Positions 52,442-62,199 of a stretch of DNA of 64,000 nucleotides are shown here, in pieces. Position numbers and translations under genes: made by a program. The first letter of the stretch is position 1. The number at the start of each line of letters is the position of its first letter. Under the pieces are notes generated by a model. It did no database searches, had not been told where the DNA came from, and saw only the letters and a program-made list of their open reading frames with translations. Source of the stretch: Enterovibrio calviensis DSM 14347 (lineage in GTDB: Bacteria > Pseudomonadota > Gammaproteobacteria > Enterobacterales > Vibrionaceae); assembly GCF_000621165.1 (NCBI RefSeq), contig NZ_JHZA01000001.1, forward strand, positions 310,001-374,000, written 5' to 3'.

Positions 52442-53707
52442 ATGGACGGCAAAAAGGGAATGTGTGAGAGCGATTTTCAGACGGAAAACACAGGCACTTT
52501 TCCAGTAGGAACAAAAGGCGTACCCATTGGCCGCCAGCAGCACGGGTGTTTTTCGCTGAAAGATGAGCACGTCAGTTTGCCTTGTGCGGTTGTTCGGCAA
52601 GGTGCGATTGAAAGCAACGTGCAATGGATGCAGTCTTTCGCCCAACATCACCACGTCAAACTCTGTCCGCATGGAAAAACAACCATGTCGCCCGACTTGT
52701 TCAAACAGCAACTTGAGCAAGGCGCTTGGGGGCTTACCGTGGCGACGCCCGCGCAAGCCGAAGTCGCCGTGATGGCAGGGGCAAACAACATCATTATTGC
52801 CAACCAAGTGGTGGGCAAGGTGAACATGCAGATGGTTGCGACCCTTATCCAGCAACACCAGATCATGGTTTATGCCTGTGTAGATAGCTTAAGCAATGTG
52901 CAGTCATGGCAAGCCATTGCGTCGCAAGAACAGGTTTCCATTCCGTTGTTTATCGAATTGGGCGTGCCGGACGGTCGTTGTGGCTGCCGAGACGTAGACG
53001 ATGTACTCGAACTTGCTGCCGCCATTGAAGCTGCACCAAATCTGTCATTAAGGGGCATTGAAGTTTATGAAGGCGTGATCAGTGGGGAAAGTGCAGAGCA
53101 AGATATTCGCCAGTTTCTGCGACGCGCTATTTCATTGCTTGAAACGCTCAAATCAACCTATGGGTTGCAAGAGGCCATAGTGTCGGGTGCTGGCTCTGCG
53201 TGGTACGACGTGGTGGCAGAAGAGTTTAGTCAACTGGATGGGATAACAGGGGTGATCCGCCCTGGCTGTTATGCTGTTCATGACACTGGTATTTACGAGG
53301 CGGCGCAGAGTCAGGTTCAAGCGCGTGCAATCACCAATCAAGGCATAGCTTGTGACCTCAGCGGGGACCTTGTTTCATCGTTAGAAGTTTGGGCATATGT
53401 GGTGTCTGTGCCTGAAGAAGGGAAAGCTGTTGTGGGCGTCGGGAAACGTGACGTTGCCTTTGATGCTGGTTTACCGACAGTGGAACGTTTAATTCGGGAG
53501 GGGGAGGAGCAACCGTTACCGGCTTTGACCGCCACCAAGGTGATGGATCAACACATGTTCGTTGAAGCGCCAAACGGCGGTTTGAAGGTGGGCGATATCT
53601 TGGTGATGTCTACATCTCATCCTTGCCTAACGTTCGATAAGTGGCGATTTATTGGTGTGATAGACGAGCAAGACTGCGTAACGCATTGGATGCAGACTTA
53701 CTTCTAA
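52442..53707 (+). CDS. DSD1-like PLP-dependent D-amino-acid deaminase
   Basis: The 421-residue protein belongs to the alanine-racemase N-terminal/DSD1 family (D-serine dehydratase or D-threonine aldolase type). The PLP Lys is in CPHGKTTMSPDLF (about residue 76), and GIEVYEGVISGES, SGAGSAWYDVV and the C-terminal DQHMFVEAPNGGLKVGDILV with metal-binding His/Cys (STSHPCLTFDKW) follow. It would convert D-amino acids into keto acids and ammonia. ATG 52442 has GGAG upstream. Beside D-aminoacylase and RidA it completes a D-amino-acid utilisation set. Confidence 0.88.
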   Translation: MDGKKGMCESDFQTENTGTFPVGTKGVPIGRQQHGCFSLKDEHVSLPCAVVRQGAIESNVQWMQSFAQHHHVKLCPHGKTTMSPDLFKQQLEQGAWGLTVATPAQAEVAVMAGANNIIIANQVVGKVNMQMVATLIQQHQIMVYACVDSLSNVQSWQAIASQEQVSIPLFIELGVPDGRCGCRDVDDVLELAAAIEAAPNLSLRGIEVYEGVISGESAEQDIRQFLRRAISLLETLKSTYGLQEAIVSGAGSAWYDVVAEEFSQLDGITGVIRPGCYAVHDTGIYEAAQSQVQARAITNQGIACDLSGDLVSSLEVWAYVVSVPEEGKAVVGVGKRDVAFDAGLPTVERLIREGEEQPLPALTATKVMDQHMFVEAPNGGLKVGDILVMSTSHPCLTFDKWRFIGVIDEQDCVTHWMQTYF

Positions 53708-54049
53708 TGCCTCTGCAATGTGGCGATCTGAACGGCGAACACTGCGACAAACTTTACAGCCTTGATTGAAACGAAAAAGGCGAGAAACCTTGCAATCTAC
53801 AAGTCATTGAAGCCATCGTTTGCGCGACAGTTACCCACAGAAACTGTGCATAAAATGAGCGGTTTCTGTTGCGTTAAATCAGACACTTATGCGAGCTAGG
53901 TACAGGGAAAATAGGCGACTCACCCATTCGCATTATTGGTTTGTGTCGGTCGCAATTGTAGCGGCAGCGCGATATAACAGATGCTTAAGATACTGCCCAA
54001 GATGCAGATCAGAGAGTGTGTGGGAATCGGAACAGACCGGAGGCGAGTT
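53708..54049. other. intergenic region with 65-bp duplicated element
   Basis: The 342-bp region upstream of the isochorismatase-family gene contains copy A of the 65-bp element. The rest, including a possible promoter near 53900-54030, shows nothing else recognisable. Confidence 0.6.
53789..53853. repeat. 65-bp duplicated element, copy A, with inverted DnaA-box-like sites
   Basis: It aligns without gaps to 61592-61656 at about 51 of 65 positions. It starts CTTGCAATC and contains CATTGAAGC. Near its end are TTACCCACA (53831-53839) and, inverted, TGTGCATAA (53845-53853), the latter a perfect DnaA-box (TTATNCACA). Confidence 0.85.
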
Positions 54050-54592
54050 ATGCTAGAGACAGACAGAACGGGTCTGATTGTTGTCGATGTGCAAGGCAAA
54101 CTTGCGCGATTGGTTCACGACAGTGAAGCGTTCATTGCACGGTGTGAAACACTCATTGAAGGCGCAAAAGCGCTCGACTTGCCAATGATAGTGCTTGAGC
54201 AAAACCCCGAGAGGCTAGGCGAAACAGTGGATGAATTGCGCCTTCATATCGACGGTTTTTTACCCATCGCGAAATATACTTTCGATGGCTGTGAATCACC
54301 CGCGTTCATTGATGCTGTCAGTGCCGTTAAAAACGTTGATACCTGGTTAGTGTGTGGCCTTGAAACGCATATCTGCGTCTATCAAACGGCGCGAGGCTTG
54401 CTGGCGCGGGGTTATCACGTGCAGATTGTCAGTGATTGTGTTTCATCGCGAACATCGTTCAACAGGGAGATCGGGCTTACTCGGCTTCAACAAGAAGGCG
54501 CGAAGATCACGGGGTTAGAAATGTGCCTGTATGAACTGGTGAAAGACTGTCGCGCCCCAGCGTTCAAAAATATACTGGGGCTTGTTCGGTAG
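54050..54592 (+). CDS. isochorismatase-family hydrolase
   Basis: The 180-residue cysteine hydrolase has the family triad: Asp in GLIVVDVQGKL, Lys in LPIAKYTFDG, and Cys in CGLETHICVYQTARGLL. The SRTSFNREIGLTRLQQ segment follows. Members cleave isochorismate, nicotinamide or similar; the compact form resembles YcaC-like or hydrolase of unknown substrate. GGAGG before ATG 54050 decides the start. Single gene. Confidence 0.9.
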   Translation: MLETDRTGLIVVDVQGKLARLVHDSEAFIARCETLIEGAKALDLPMIVLEQNPERLGETVDELRLHIDGFLPIAKYTFDGCESPAFIDAVSAVKNVDTWLVCGLETHICVYQTARGLLARGYHVQIVSDCVSSRTSFNREIGLTRLQQEGAKITGLEMCLYELVKDCRAPAFKNILGLVR

Positions 54593-54661
54593 CGACGCAA
54601 TCACCTCAGTCATTTCAAGCACCAGCCCGATAGGTGATAGACGGTGTCGCCTAAGTGCGCA

Positions 54662-57226
54662 CTAAAAGTCACCCCAATCTTCATCCGCTTTATTGTTGGT
54701 TTTAACTTTAGGAGCCGTTGAAGCGTCGAGTGTTGCGGGTGTTTTCACCTCCTCATTGGTTGAGAAGAACGCCAACAATGACAGCATATACCGCGCTTGA
54801 GAGGCCATGGTGGCGCTGGCGGTCGCCGTCTCCTCAACCATGGTAGCGTTTTGTTGTGTCATGGCATCCATTTGATTAACGGCGTTATTAACTTGTTGAA
54901 TGCCAAAGGCTTGCTCATTGGCGTTCTCTGAAAGCGTCACAATAATAGTGTTAACGTCGCTGACCGCTTTTTGGATTTCTTCCAGTGTATCCCCTGAGCG
55001 GTTGATCAGCTCAGACCCTAATTCAACTTTTTGAACGCTGTCTTCAATGAGCGTTTTGATTTCTTTTGCAGCAGTTGCGCTGCGTTGCGCCAGCGATCGG
55101 ACTTCACCGGCAACCACAGCAAAACCTCTTCCTTGGTCTCCCGCCCTTGCAGCTTCAACCGACGCGTTCAATGCCAGTAAATTAGTCTGGAATGCAATGA
55201 CGTCAATCACGCTAATGATTTCGGCAATTTTACGGCTGGATTGATTGATTTCACTCATCGCGTTGACCGCAGACGATACAACGTTACCCCCTTGTTTGGC
55301 TTTGTCGTCTGCGCTTTGAGCCAGTTCGCAGGCTCGAGTGGCATTGTCAGAACTGCTCTTAAGGGTTTGTGTCATTTGCTCCAAACTGGCTGCGGTTTCT
55401 TCCAAGTTGGACGATTGCTCTTCCGTTCGTTGGCTAAGATCTTGGTTTGCTGCTGCAATTTCCTCAGCACCATTAGACACTCCTGAGGCAGATTGACGCA
55501 TGTCCACAACCACTTGATCGAGTTTGCGAATGGTATTGTTGGCATCAGATTGCAATTTCTGAAAAGTACCTTGGTAGTCACCACTGATTTCCCCTTCGAG
55601 TCTGCCGTGAGAAAGGGCATCAAACACGTTAACGGTTTCCGATAAAGCACTGTGAAGTACATCCATCAATTCGTTGAGACCTTGCGCTACATACAAAAAG
55701 AAGCCGTCTTTGTCGGACTCTTCGATCCTTGATGAAAGCTCGCCGTTTTTGGCTTGTTCGATGATTGTTTTAATGTGTCTCTCCGACATTCTTTCATTGG
55801 TTCTGTCTTGCCATTCGATCACTGTGCCGATGCGCGCTTTGTCCTTATCAAAAACGGGGATCACCGTGATGGTGAAATGCAAATGACCCAGTTCCACGTC
55901 TTCCATGTGTGAATGCGTCATGTCATTGAGTATGTTGGTTCTAAAGGCCGAGATCGGGGTAAAGGTTGCCAAGGCTGATCCCATGACTTCGTTGGAACGA
56001 AAATCATGAATACATTCTCGAATGCCTGATTCTCGCCCATTGAAAAGCGACGACGCGGCATCGTTGACATACACAATATCGTGCTCAGTGTTTGCCATGA
56101 TCACACTGGTTTTTACGTTATCCAATGCTTGTTTGATTTGAGTGAGGCGCGAGGATAGCCTTCTTTCTTCTTCGTATTTGGATTTTAGGTCGGCCAAAAT
56201 CCAAACCGCGAAAGATAGCGCAATAAATACCGCCAATCCCGAAGTGAAGAGCAACCAATAAAATTGGTTATATTCTCTTTCGATACGCTCCTCGATAATG
56301 GTGCTTATCCAAGGCAGCGATTCATACACGAGTATGCGTATTTTCTCGATGGCATTCGTCCCGCTGCTCCAAACCACCTTTGAGGTTAATGGCGTTTCTC
56401 CAGAAGAGAGGAAAGCGAGCATTTCTTTAGAAAACTGCTCAATCGAGACTTGAGCATCCGAAGAATAACCACGTAAAGCTTGGTCCATTCGTGGATCGGC
56501 AAGGAAGGCTTGTTTCAATTGATAAGCCACTTCTGACATTCCAATGCCAGCCGCCACTTTAGTAAGGTTATTGAGCTGGGCGTTGGTCACCGTGTCCCCT
56601 GACTCAATTTTCGCTAACATGCCAGAGCCTTTACCGCGAGTAATGCCTATGATTTCCTGCTGCTGCAGAGCAAAATTGGTTGAAAGGTCGATTAAGTAAG
56701 CGCTGGTGGCTTCAGAATCAAAAGAAAGCCCAGACTTATCGGACAAACTGGTCAGCAACTGGCGAAGGTTTTGAACGGCGTCTGTGTATCGTTGAAACAC
56801 CTCATCGGGTGTCCCTACGAACTCATTATTTTTCAAAGTCTCCCATTGCAAACGAATCAGGTTCACTTCGTTGGTGACATCGAACTGGCTTTTGATGCTC
56901 TCATCATTGGCTTGTGCGAACAAAAATGCGATTTTTTCATCTGCGCTTCGTTGCGCCAATCGAATGGCGGGAAGTACCTCTTCTTCACCATTCAAATAGC
57001 GGTTGGTGTTGCCTCTGACCTGTTGAATAGGGGTGATCAATTCATAGATTGGCCAAACAAGCTGTAGCCCCTGTAATTCTTTCTCATGGTCTCGTATCAC
57101 TGAGAGGTGTTGCTGAACCGCGGAGAGCATCAAATAAGAAATGGTCACGATAAGCAGAGCGACAACAATGCCGATTTTTGCTTTCACGCTTAACCGTGCG
57201 ATAAACGAAGCGCCAAATTTGACCAT
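54662..57226 (-). CDS. methyl-accepting chemotaxis protein with PAS domain
   Basis: The 854-residue chemoreceptor has TM1 at about residues 12-35, a large periplasmic helical domain (about 36-310), TM2 at about 312-335, a PAS domain at about 360-480, a HAMP-like stretch at about 510-580, and a signalling domain with the hairpin tip [20 protein letters not shown] and [20 protein letters not shown]. It ends DEDWGDF; the final D-W-G-D-F resembles the xWxxF tail by which CheR and CheB are tethered in enteric receptors. The ATG at 57226 is preferred to a TTG at 57241. Ligand unknown. Confidence 0.93.
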   Translation of the reverse strand: MVKFGASFIARLSVKAKIGIVVALLIVTISYLMLSAVQQHLSVIRDHEKELQGLQLVWPIYELITPIQQVRGNTNRYLNGEEEVLPAIRLAQRSADEKIAFLFAQANDESIKSQFDVTNEVNLIRLQWETLKNNEFVGTPDEVFQRYTDAVQNLRQLLTSLSDKSGLSFDSEATSAYLIDLSTNFALQQQEIIGITRGKGSGMLAKIESGDTVTNAQLNNLTKVAAGIGMSEVAYQLKQAFLADPRMDQALRGYSSDAQVSIEQFSKEMLAFLSSGETPLTSKVVWSSGTNAIEKIRILVYESLPWISTIIEERIEREYNQFYWLLFTSGLAVFIALSFAVWILADLKSKYEEERRLSSRLTQIKQALDNVKTSVIMANTEHDIVYVNDAASSLFNGRESGIRECIHDFRSNEVMGSALATFTPISAFRTNILNDMTHSHMEDVELGHLHFTITVIPVFDKDKARIGTVIEWQDRTNERMSERHIKTIIEQAKNGELSSRIEESDKDGFFLYVAQGLNELMDVLHSALSETVNVFDALSHGRLEGEISGDYQGTFQKLQSDANNTIRKLDQVVVDMRQSASGVSNGAEEIAAANQDLSQRTEEQSSNLEETAASLEQMTQTLKSSSDNATRACELAQSADDKAKQGGNVVSSAVNAMSEINQSSRKIAEIISVIDVIAFQTNLLALNASVEAARAGDQGRGFAVVAGEVRSLAQRSATAAKEIKTLIEDSVQKVELGSELINRSGDTLEEIQKAVSDVNTIIVTLSENANEQAFGIQQVNNAVNQMDAMTQQNATMVEETATASATMASQARYMLSLLAFFSTNEEVKTPATLDASTAPKVKTNNKADEDWGDF

Positions 57227-57339
57227 GACATGTTTCCCCAAATTCGCCCAATGAGCGCAAATGACACAAAACGGCGTACTGTTTGCTGTTGATTTATAGA
57301 GATAAAACGCCGAGCACTCATAAAAAATAGCACACAGAA

Positions 57340-57355
57340 TGTGATGTAGGTCATT
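57340..57355. promoter_or_regulatory. CRP-like site upstream of the MCP gene
   Basis: TGTGA-TGTAGG-TCATT matches TGTGA-N6-TCACA at eight of ten positions. It lies 114 bp from the MCP start and 400 bp from zwf. Confidence 0.35.
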
Positions 57356-57636
57356 TAAGACAGTGTTGTGGAAGAGTGCAGTGTTGCATTAGAGGGGATT
57401 TGTTCTGTGGTTTCATCGTACTGAGTGCCGCTATCCAAGAGGATCATCAAGGTTCGTGTTTTAGTTATGGCTTAACCATGCGACAGGCTTTTTGCTTTCG
57501 TCAATTTGCATGGAAATGACGAGATGAGTTTGTTTCTTGCCGCATCTATCTTTATCCTGTCGCTCTACGAGAAAGTCATGGTGACAAAGAGCGTTCATTT
57601 GTTGTGCATATGCTTAGATCGCGTGTGTAGAACAGG

Positions 57637-57661
57637 GTTTACCTATTATTTTGATAGGTAA
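57637..57661. promoter_or_regulatory. 25-bp palindrome upstream of zwf
   Basis: TTTACCTAT and ATAGGTAAA pair perfectly around TATTTTG, about 95 bp before the zwf ATG. It looks like an operator or a leader hairpin; HexR is the usual zwf regulator in related bacteria, but I cannot match the motif with confidence. Confidence 0.5.
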
Positions 57662-57755
57662 AAACGACTATCACTTTTCTTCTTAGTGTTTATAGTTTTA
57701 TCACTAAAAAATGAATGACTTGCTCCAAGGATATTGGGGCGAGTGGGATAACATT

Positions 57756-59255
57756 ATGGCCAAACCAGAAAATAATTGTATTGTCATCTTTGGGGCGTCG
57801 GGTGATTTGACCCATCGCAAGTTGATTCCCGCTTTTTATCATCTTTTTGCCAATGGACTGTTGTCAGAAAAATTCGCCATACTTGGCGTGAGCCGCACTA
57901 GCTACTCTGATGCGGAATTCCAAGAAAAGCTCAAAGCATCGCTGATCGCCAACGAAAAAGTGGATGAGCAGATGCTGACGGATTTCCTTCAGCGCGTGCA
58001 TTACCAGCCGATTGATACGTCTGACGTTGAAGACTATGGCAAGCTGAAAACGCGCTTGGAAGACATTGAGCAAGTGTATGAAACCGGCGGTAACACCACG
58101 TTTTATCTGGCGACTCCGCCAAGCCTATACAGTGTTATTCCTACCAGCCTTGCTGCGCATGGCTTGAACACCGAAAAAAATGGCTGGAAACGCCTGATTG
58201 TTGAAAAACCATTTGGTTACGACCTCGCGACTGCTGAAGCACTCGACAAGAGCCTTCACAAAGCATTCAAAGAACACCAGATTTACCGCATTGACCATTA
58301 CCTTGGTAAAGAAACCGTTCAAAACCTACTGGTTTTCCGTTTTGCCAACGGCATGTTCGAACCCCTTTGGAACCGCAACTTCATCGATTACGTTGAAATC
58401 ACAGCAGCAGAATTCCTTGGCGTAGAAGAACGTGGTGGTTACTACGATGGCGCGGGCGCGGTGCGCGACATGTTCCAAAACCACTTGCTGCAAGTATTGG
58501 CAATGGTGGGTATGGAACCGCCTGCGGTGATCAACGCAGACTCAATGCGTAACGAAGTGGTCAAAGTGCTTAATAGCCTTCAACCACTGACTGAAGAAAA
58601 GTTGCAGAAGAATCTGGTACTGGGACAATACACCGAGTCAGATGTGCGCGGCGCTCACCTCAAAGGCTACCGCCAAGAAAATGGTGTCGCTGATGATTCA
58701 CGTACAGAAACGTACGTTGGTTTGAAGATGTTTATCGACAACTGGCGTTGGAACGGCGTGCCGTTCTATGTACGTACCGGTAAGCGCTTGCCAACGCGTG
58801 TGACCGAAGTGGTGATTCACTTCCAGAAAACGCCGCACCCAGTATTCGGCGCGAATGCCCCAGAGAACAAGTTGATTATTCGTATTCAACCTGACGAAGG
58901 CATTCAAATGAGCTTTGGTTTGAAAGAACCGGGCGCTGGCTTTAAAGCCAAAGAAGTCTCGATGGATTTCCACTACGACACGCTTGAAGAAACGCAAATG
59001 CTAACGGCTTACGAGCGCCTACTGCTCGATTCAATGAAAGGCGATGCCACATTGTTTGCCCGTACAGATGCAGTGAAAGCCTGTTGGGAATTCGTTCAAC
59101 CTATTTTGGAATACAAGGAAAACCCAGAACACCTGTACGGCTACGCCGCAGGAACGTGGGGGCCTAAAGAAGCTGATGAACTACTTTATGAAGAAGATCG
59201 TTCATGGCGCTTCCCTTGTAAGAACCTAGCAAGCACGGATTATTGCGAACTATGA
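57756..59255 (+). CDS. zwf: glucose-6-phosphate 1-dehydrogenase
   Basis: The 499-residue enzyme catalyses the first step of the oxidative pentose phosphate pathway, G6P plus NADP to 6-phosphogluconolactone. Seen: NADP fold [19 protein letters not shown] at the N-terminus, the substrate-binding [15 protein letters not shown] with catalytic His pair region, and [18 protein letters not shown] 57756 (MAKPENN) fits homologues; the longer frame from 57711 is less likely. The stop overlaps the pgl start by 4 bp. Confidence 0.97.
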   Translation: MAKPENNCIVIFGASGDLTHRKLIPAFYHLFANGLLSEKFAILGVSRTSYSDAEFQEKLKASLIANEKVDEQMLTDFLQRVHYQPIDTSDVEDYGKLKTRLEDIEQVYETGGNTTFYLATPPSLYSVIPTSLAAHGLNTEKNGWKRLIVEKPFGYDLATAEALDKSLHKAFKEHQIYRIDHYLGKETVQNLLVFRFANGMFEPLWNRNFIDYVEITAAEFLGVEERGGYYDGAGAVRDMFQNHLLQVLAMVGMEPPAVINADSMRNEVVKVLNSLQPLTEEKLQKNLVLGQYTESDVRGAHLKGYRQENGVADDSRTETYVGLKMFIDNWRWNGVPFYVRTGKRLPTRVTEVVIHFQKTPHPVFGANAPENKLIIRIQPDEGIQMSFGLKEPGAGFKAKEVSMDFHYDTLEETQMLTAYERLLLDSMKGDATLFARTDAVKACWEFVQPILEYKENPEHLYGYAAGTWGPKEADELLYEEDRSWRFPCKNLASTDYCEL

Positions 59256-59992
59256 GTAACATGAATTACCGCGTTTTTGACGACAGCCAACAGGTTGTTG
59301 AAGCGTTAGCAAACAGCCTGCTGGAATACAGCGAAATGGGTCGCCCTGTGCACATTTCCTTGTCTGGCGGTAGCACGCCATCGCAGCTTTTCAGCTATTT
59401 GGCGAACGCTGATTACGCCACCCGTATTCAGTGGCAAAATCTGCACTTCTGGTGGGGCGACGAACGTTGCGTGGCACCAGAAGACGAGCAAAGCAACTAT
59501 GGCCAAGCCAAAGCGCTATTGTTTGATCACATCCAAATCCCTGCTGAAAACATCCACCGTATTCGTGGCGAAGACTTCGTGGCAGGTGAAGTGATCCGCT
59601 TTACGGAAGAAATGCTCGACACCATTCCGAACGCAGAAGGCACACTGGATGCAGACAGCGTTCCTGCTTTCGATTGGATCATGCTTGGCATGGGTACAGA
59701 TGGCCACACTGCCTCGTTGTTCCCAGGCAAAACAGATTACAAAACCACAGAAATCGCGACCATTGCGTCACACCCTGAGAGCCATCAGCTCCGTGTGTCG
59801 AAAACCGCGCATCTGTTGGAAAACGCAAAACGCATTACCTACTTGGTATTGGGCGCAAGCAAAGCATCGGTATTGAAAGAAATTGCCGACAACGCGCCAG
59901 CGGCAGAGGATTACCCTGCTGCACACGTTCGCTCAAAAGCGGGCACAACCGAGTGGTATTTAGATTCAGACGCAGCGCAAGAGCTGGCCTAA
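59252..59992 (+). CDS. pgl: 6-phosphogluconolactonase
   Basis: The 246-residue DevB-type lactonase hydrolyses 6-phosphogluconolactone, the Zwf product. Motifs are [14 protein letters not shown] (phosphate binding), [19 protein letters not shown] and [20 protein letters not shown] 59252 overlaps the zwf stop, which gives coupled translation. It is followed 14 bp later by gnd. Confidence 0.96.
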   Translation: MSNMNYRVFDDSQQVVEALANSLLEYSEMGRPVHISLSGGSTPSQLFSYLANADYATRIQWQNLHFWWGDERCVAPEDEQSNYGQAKALLFDHIQIPAENIHRIRGEDFVAGEVIRFTEEMLDTIPNAEGTLDADSVPAFDWIMLGMGTDGHTASLFPGKTDYKTTEIATIASHPESHQLRVSKTAHLLENAKRITYLVLGASKASVLKEIADNAPAAEDYPAAHVRSKAGTTEWYLDSDAAQELA

Positions 59993-60006
59993 GGAGAAAT
60001 AGACAA

Positions 60007-61455
60007 ATGAAAGCTGATATTGCAGTAATCGGACTGGCCGTGATGGGTCAAAACCTGATCCTGAACATGAACGACCACGGATTCAAAGTCGTTGCCTTTA
60101 ACCGTACTGTCGCCAAAGTGGACGAGTTCCTTGAAGGCCCAGCAAAAGGCACCAACATTGTGGGTGCAACCTCACTGGAAGACATGGTGAGCAAGCTAGA
60201 AGCACCACGTAAAGTGATGTTGATGGTTCGCGCAGGCGACGTGGTTGATCAGTTCATCAACGCACTAGTGCCGCTTCTAGACGAAGGCGACATCATCATT
60301 GATGGTGGTAACACCAACTACCCAGACACCAATCGCCGCGTTGCAGAGCTACGCGAAAAAGGCATCCACTTTGTGGGTACTGGTGTTTCAGGTGGTGAAG
60401 AAGGCGCACGTTTTGGACCTTCTATCATGCCAGGCGGCAGCCCAGAAGCATGGCCTTTCGTTAAGCCTATCTTCCAAGCAATCGCAGCGAAAACTGACGA
60501 TGGCGAAGCATGTTGTGACTGGGTTGGCCGTGAAGGTGCTGGTCACTTCGTGAAAATGGTTCACAACGGTATCGAATACGGCGACATGCAGCTGATCAGC
60601 GAAGCCTACCACTTCATGAAAGAAGGCCTAGGTATGTCGCATGATGAAATGCAAGCGACCTTTGCTGAGTGGAACAACACTGAGCTAAACAGCTACCTGA
60701 TCGAAATCTCTGCTGACATTTTGGGTTACCGCGACGAAGACGGTGAACCACTGGTAGAGAAAATCATGGATGCAGCAGGCCAAAAAGGTACCGGCAAATG
60801 GACAGGCATCAACGCACTTGATCTGGGTATTCCATTGACCCTGATCACCGAGTCAGTGTTCGCACGCGTATTGTCTTCAATGAAAGACCAACGTGTTGAA
60901 GCGGCTGAGTTGTTCAACAACCCAATCCAGCCCGTTGAAGGCGACAAGTCAGAGTGGCTAGACGCGCTACGCCAAGCGTTGCTTGCCTCGAAAATCATCT
61001 CTTACGCGCAAGGCTTCATGCTGATCCGCGAAGCGTCAGAAGCTAACAAATGGGAACTGAACTACGGCAACGTAGCGCTAATGTGGCGTGGCGGTTGTAT
61101 CATCCGTAGCGCATTCCTTGGCAACATCCGCGATGCGTTTGAAGCAAACCCAGAACTGCCGTTCCTCGGCACAGATGAGTACTTCAAAGACATCCTACAA
61201 GGCAGCCTGCCAGCATGGCGTAAAGTAGTGGCTAAGTCGTTCGAAAGCGGCCTGCCAATGCCATGTATGTCTTCTGCACTGACCTTCCTGAACGGTTACA
61301 CCACGGCTCGCCTTCCAGCGAACATGATTCAGGCACAACGTGATTACTTCGGCGCGCACACTTACGAGCGCACTGACAAAGCACGTGGCGAGTTCTTCCA
61401 CACCAACTGGACTGGCACAGGCGGCAACATCTCGTCTACCACCTACGACGTGTAA
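60007..61455 (+). CDS. gnd: 6-phosphogluconate dehydrogenase (decarboxylating)
   Basis: The 482-residue enzyme oxidises 6-phosphogluconate to ribulose-5-phosphate, CO2 and NADPH. N-terminal NADP fold IAVIGLAVMGQNLILNM (with G-x-A-x-M-G variation), signature GTGVSGGEEGARFGPSIMPGG, active-site HFVKMVHNGIEYGDMQLI, and C-terminal tail GAHTYERTDKARGEFFHTNW. AGGAG before ATG 60007. The zwf-pgl-gnd order gives the complete oxidative branch in one transcript. Confidence 0.97.
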   Translation: MKADIAVIGLAVMGQNLILNMNDHGFKVVAFNRTVAKVDEFLEGPAKGTNIVGATSLEDMVSKLEAPRKVMLMVRAGDVVDQFINALVPLLDEGDIIIDGGNTNYPDTNRRVAELREKGIHFVGTGVSGGEEGARFGPSIMPGGSPEAWPFVKPIFQAIAAKTDDGEACCDWVGREGAGHFVKMVHNGIEYGDMQLISEAYHFMKEGLGMSHDEMQATFAEWNNTELNSYLIEISADILGYRDEDGEPLVEKIMDAAGQKGTGKWTGINALDLGIPLTLITESVFARVLSSMKDQRVEAAELFNNPIQPVEGDKSEWLDALRQALLASKIISYAQGFMLIREASEANKWELNYGNVALMWRGGCIIRSAFLGNIRDAFEANPELPFLGTDEYFKDILQGSLPAWRKVVAKSFESGLPMPCMSSALTFLNGYTTARLPANMIQAQRDYFGAHTYERTDKARGEFFHTNWTGTGGNISSTTYDV

Positions 61456-61519
61456 GCTATCAACGCATAAGCACAGAACGTGTAAATAGCCTCTGATACC
61501 AGAGCGAAAAACGCCAAAG

Positions 61520-61545
61520 GGCAGGATGAAAATCCTGCCTTTTTT
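61520..61545 (+). terminator. rho-independent terminator after gnd
   Basis: GGCAGGAT-GAAA-ATCCTGCC followed by TTTTTT: an 8-bp stem with a GAAA loop and T run, ending zwf-pgl-gnd. Confidence 0.95.
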
Positions 61546-61591
61546 GTGCGTGACATTCACAGGATAAAATTGAACAAAAATCACACAATCA

Positions 61592-61656
61592 CTTGCAATC
61601 CATAAGCCATTGAAGCGATCGATTTCGTGGGAGTTATGCACAGAAATTGGGGATAA
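61592..61656. repeat. 65-bp duplicated element, copy B, with inverted DnaA-box-like sites
   Basis: It aligns ungapped with 53789-53853. It carries TTATGCACA (61634-61642, perfect DnaA box) and inverted TGGGGATAA (61648-61656). It lies between the gnd terminator and the G tract. Confidence 0.85.
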
Positions 61657-61660
61657 GGTT

Positions 61661-61673
61661 GGGGGGGGGGGGG
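61661..61673 (+). repeat. G13 homopolymer tract
   Basis: Thirteen consecutive G directly after GGTT, five bases beyond the 65-bp element. It is the longest homopolymer in the window; length may vary by slippage or assembly error. Confidence 0.9.
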
Positions 61674-61862
61674 ATGATCAAACTTGATTGACTACTTCTC
61701 GATGGCAACTGCTTGAAAAGGGGAATATGTTTGTTCTGAGTTTTGCAGTAAACGGCAGTGACCGAAAAATGCGATCAAGAATTGTCGTATTCACAAATTT
61801 GGGGAAGCAGTAGGCTCAGAGACTTATCTGATTTGGACACTGGAACCTAGGTGGGTGTTGGA

Positions 61863-62072
61863 TTAGCTATCTGGCAGTCGAATGCCCGTCATTCTTTGTC
61901 GATTGAGATGGGGCAATGCTGCTTTCACTGCTGACTTCACTCCAACAATACTTCCTCTTTCTATTCTCGTGCAGGTTCGTATCCAACTCTGAGTATCGAA
62001 GCCTAGGCGCGACAGTAAGGGCGGCAGTGCGTTTTCAATATGACCCAATTTGTCCAAAACTTTCTCATGCAT
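61863..62072 (-). pseudogene. C-terminal remnant of a RAYT-like (IS200-related) transposase
   Basis: The 69-codon frame ends ...LPHLNRQRMTGIRLPDS and contains LPPLLSRLGFDTQSWI, a shape I associate with the C-terminus of vibrio REP-associated tyrosine transposases (LP-x2-L-x-RL...W then KAAxxxLNRQR). The catalytic HUH and Tyr parts are absent, so it would be a remnant. A GGACAC...GGGTGT pair nearby supports mobile origin. The family call rests on memory of the pattern and is weak. Confidence 0.4.
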
Positions 62073-62158
62073 TTTAAATTTACCTTTCCCTAGATAGAGT
62101 GTCTTAACTTAAAGTTGAATACGAGAATGTGTAATATTTTTTATATACGTAATGAGTT

Positions 62159-62176
62159 CCCGACTGAAGTGTCGGG
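62159..62176. terminator. hairpin after RTX gene
   Basis: CCCGAC-TGAAGT-GTCGGG sits 24 bp past the 3' end of the minus-strand RTX gene. No T run on that strand, so terminator function is weak. Confidence 0.4.
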
Positions 62177-62199
62177 CTCTATAAATGGCTTTTATGAAA

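Larger units (their letters stand above)
57227..57755. other. divergent intergenic region between the MCP gene and zwf
   Basis: The 529-bp region contains a CRP-like site (57340) and a strong palindrome (57637-57661). No gene or RNA gene is recognised; a small regulatory RNA cannot be excluded. Confidence 0.5.
61456..61862. other. intergenic region with repeat copy B and G13 tract
   Basis: The 407 bp after gnd contain the terminator, copy B of the 65-bp element, a G13 homopolymer and a GGACAC/GGGTGT-containing stretch near 61838-61857 that could be a transposase-associated end. No gene is called. Confidence 0.7.
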
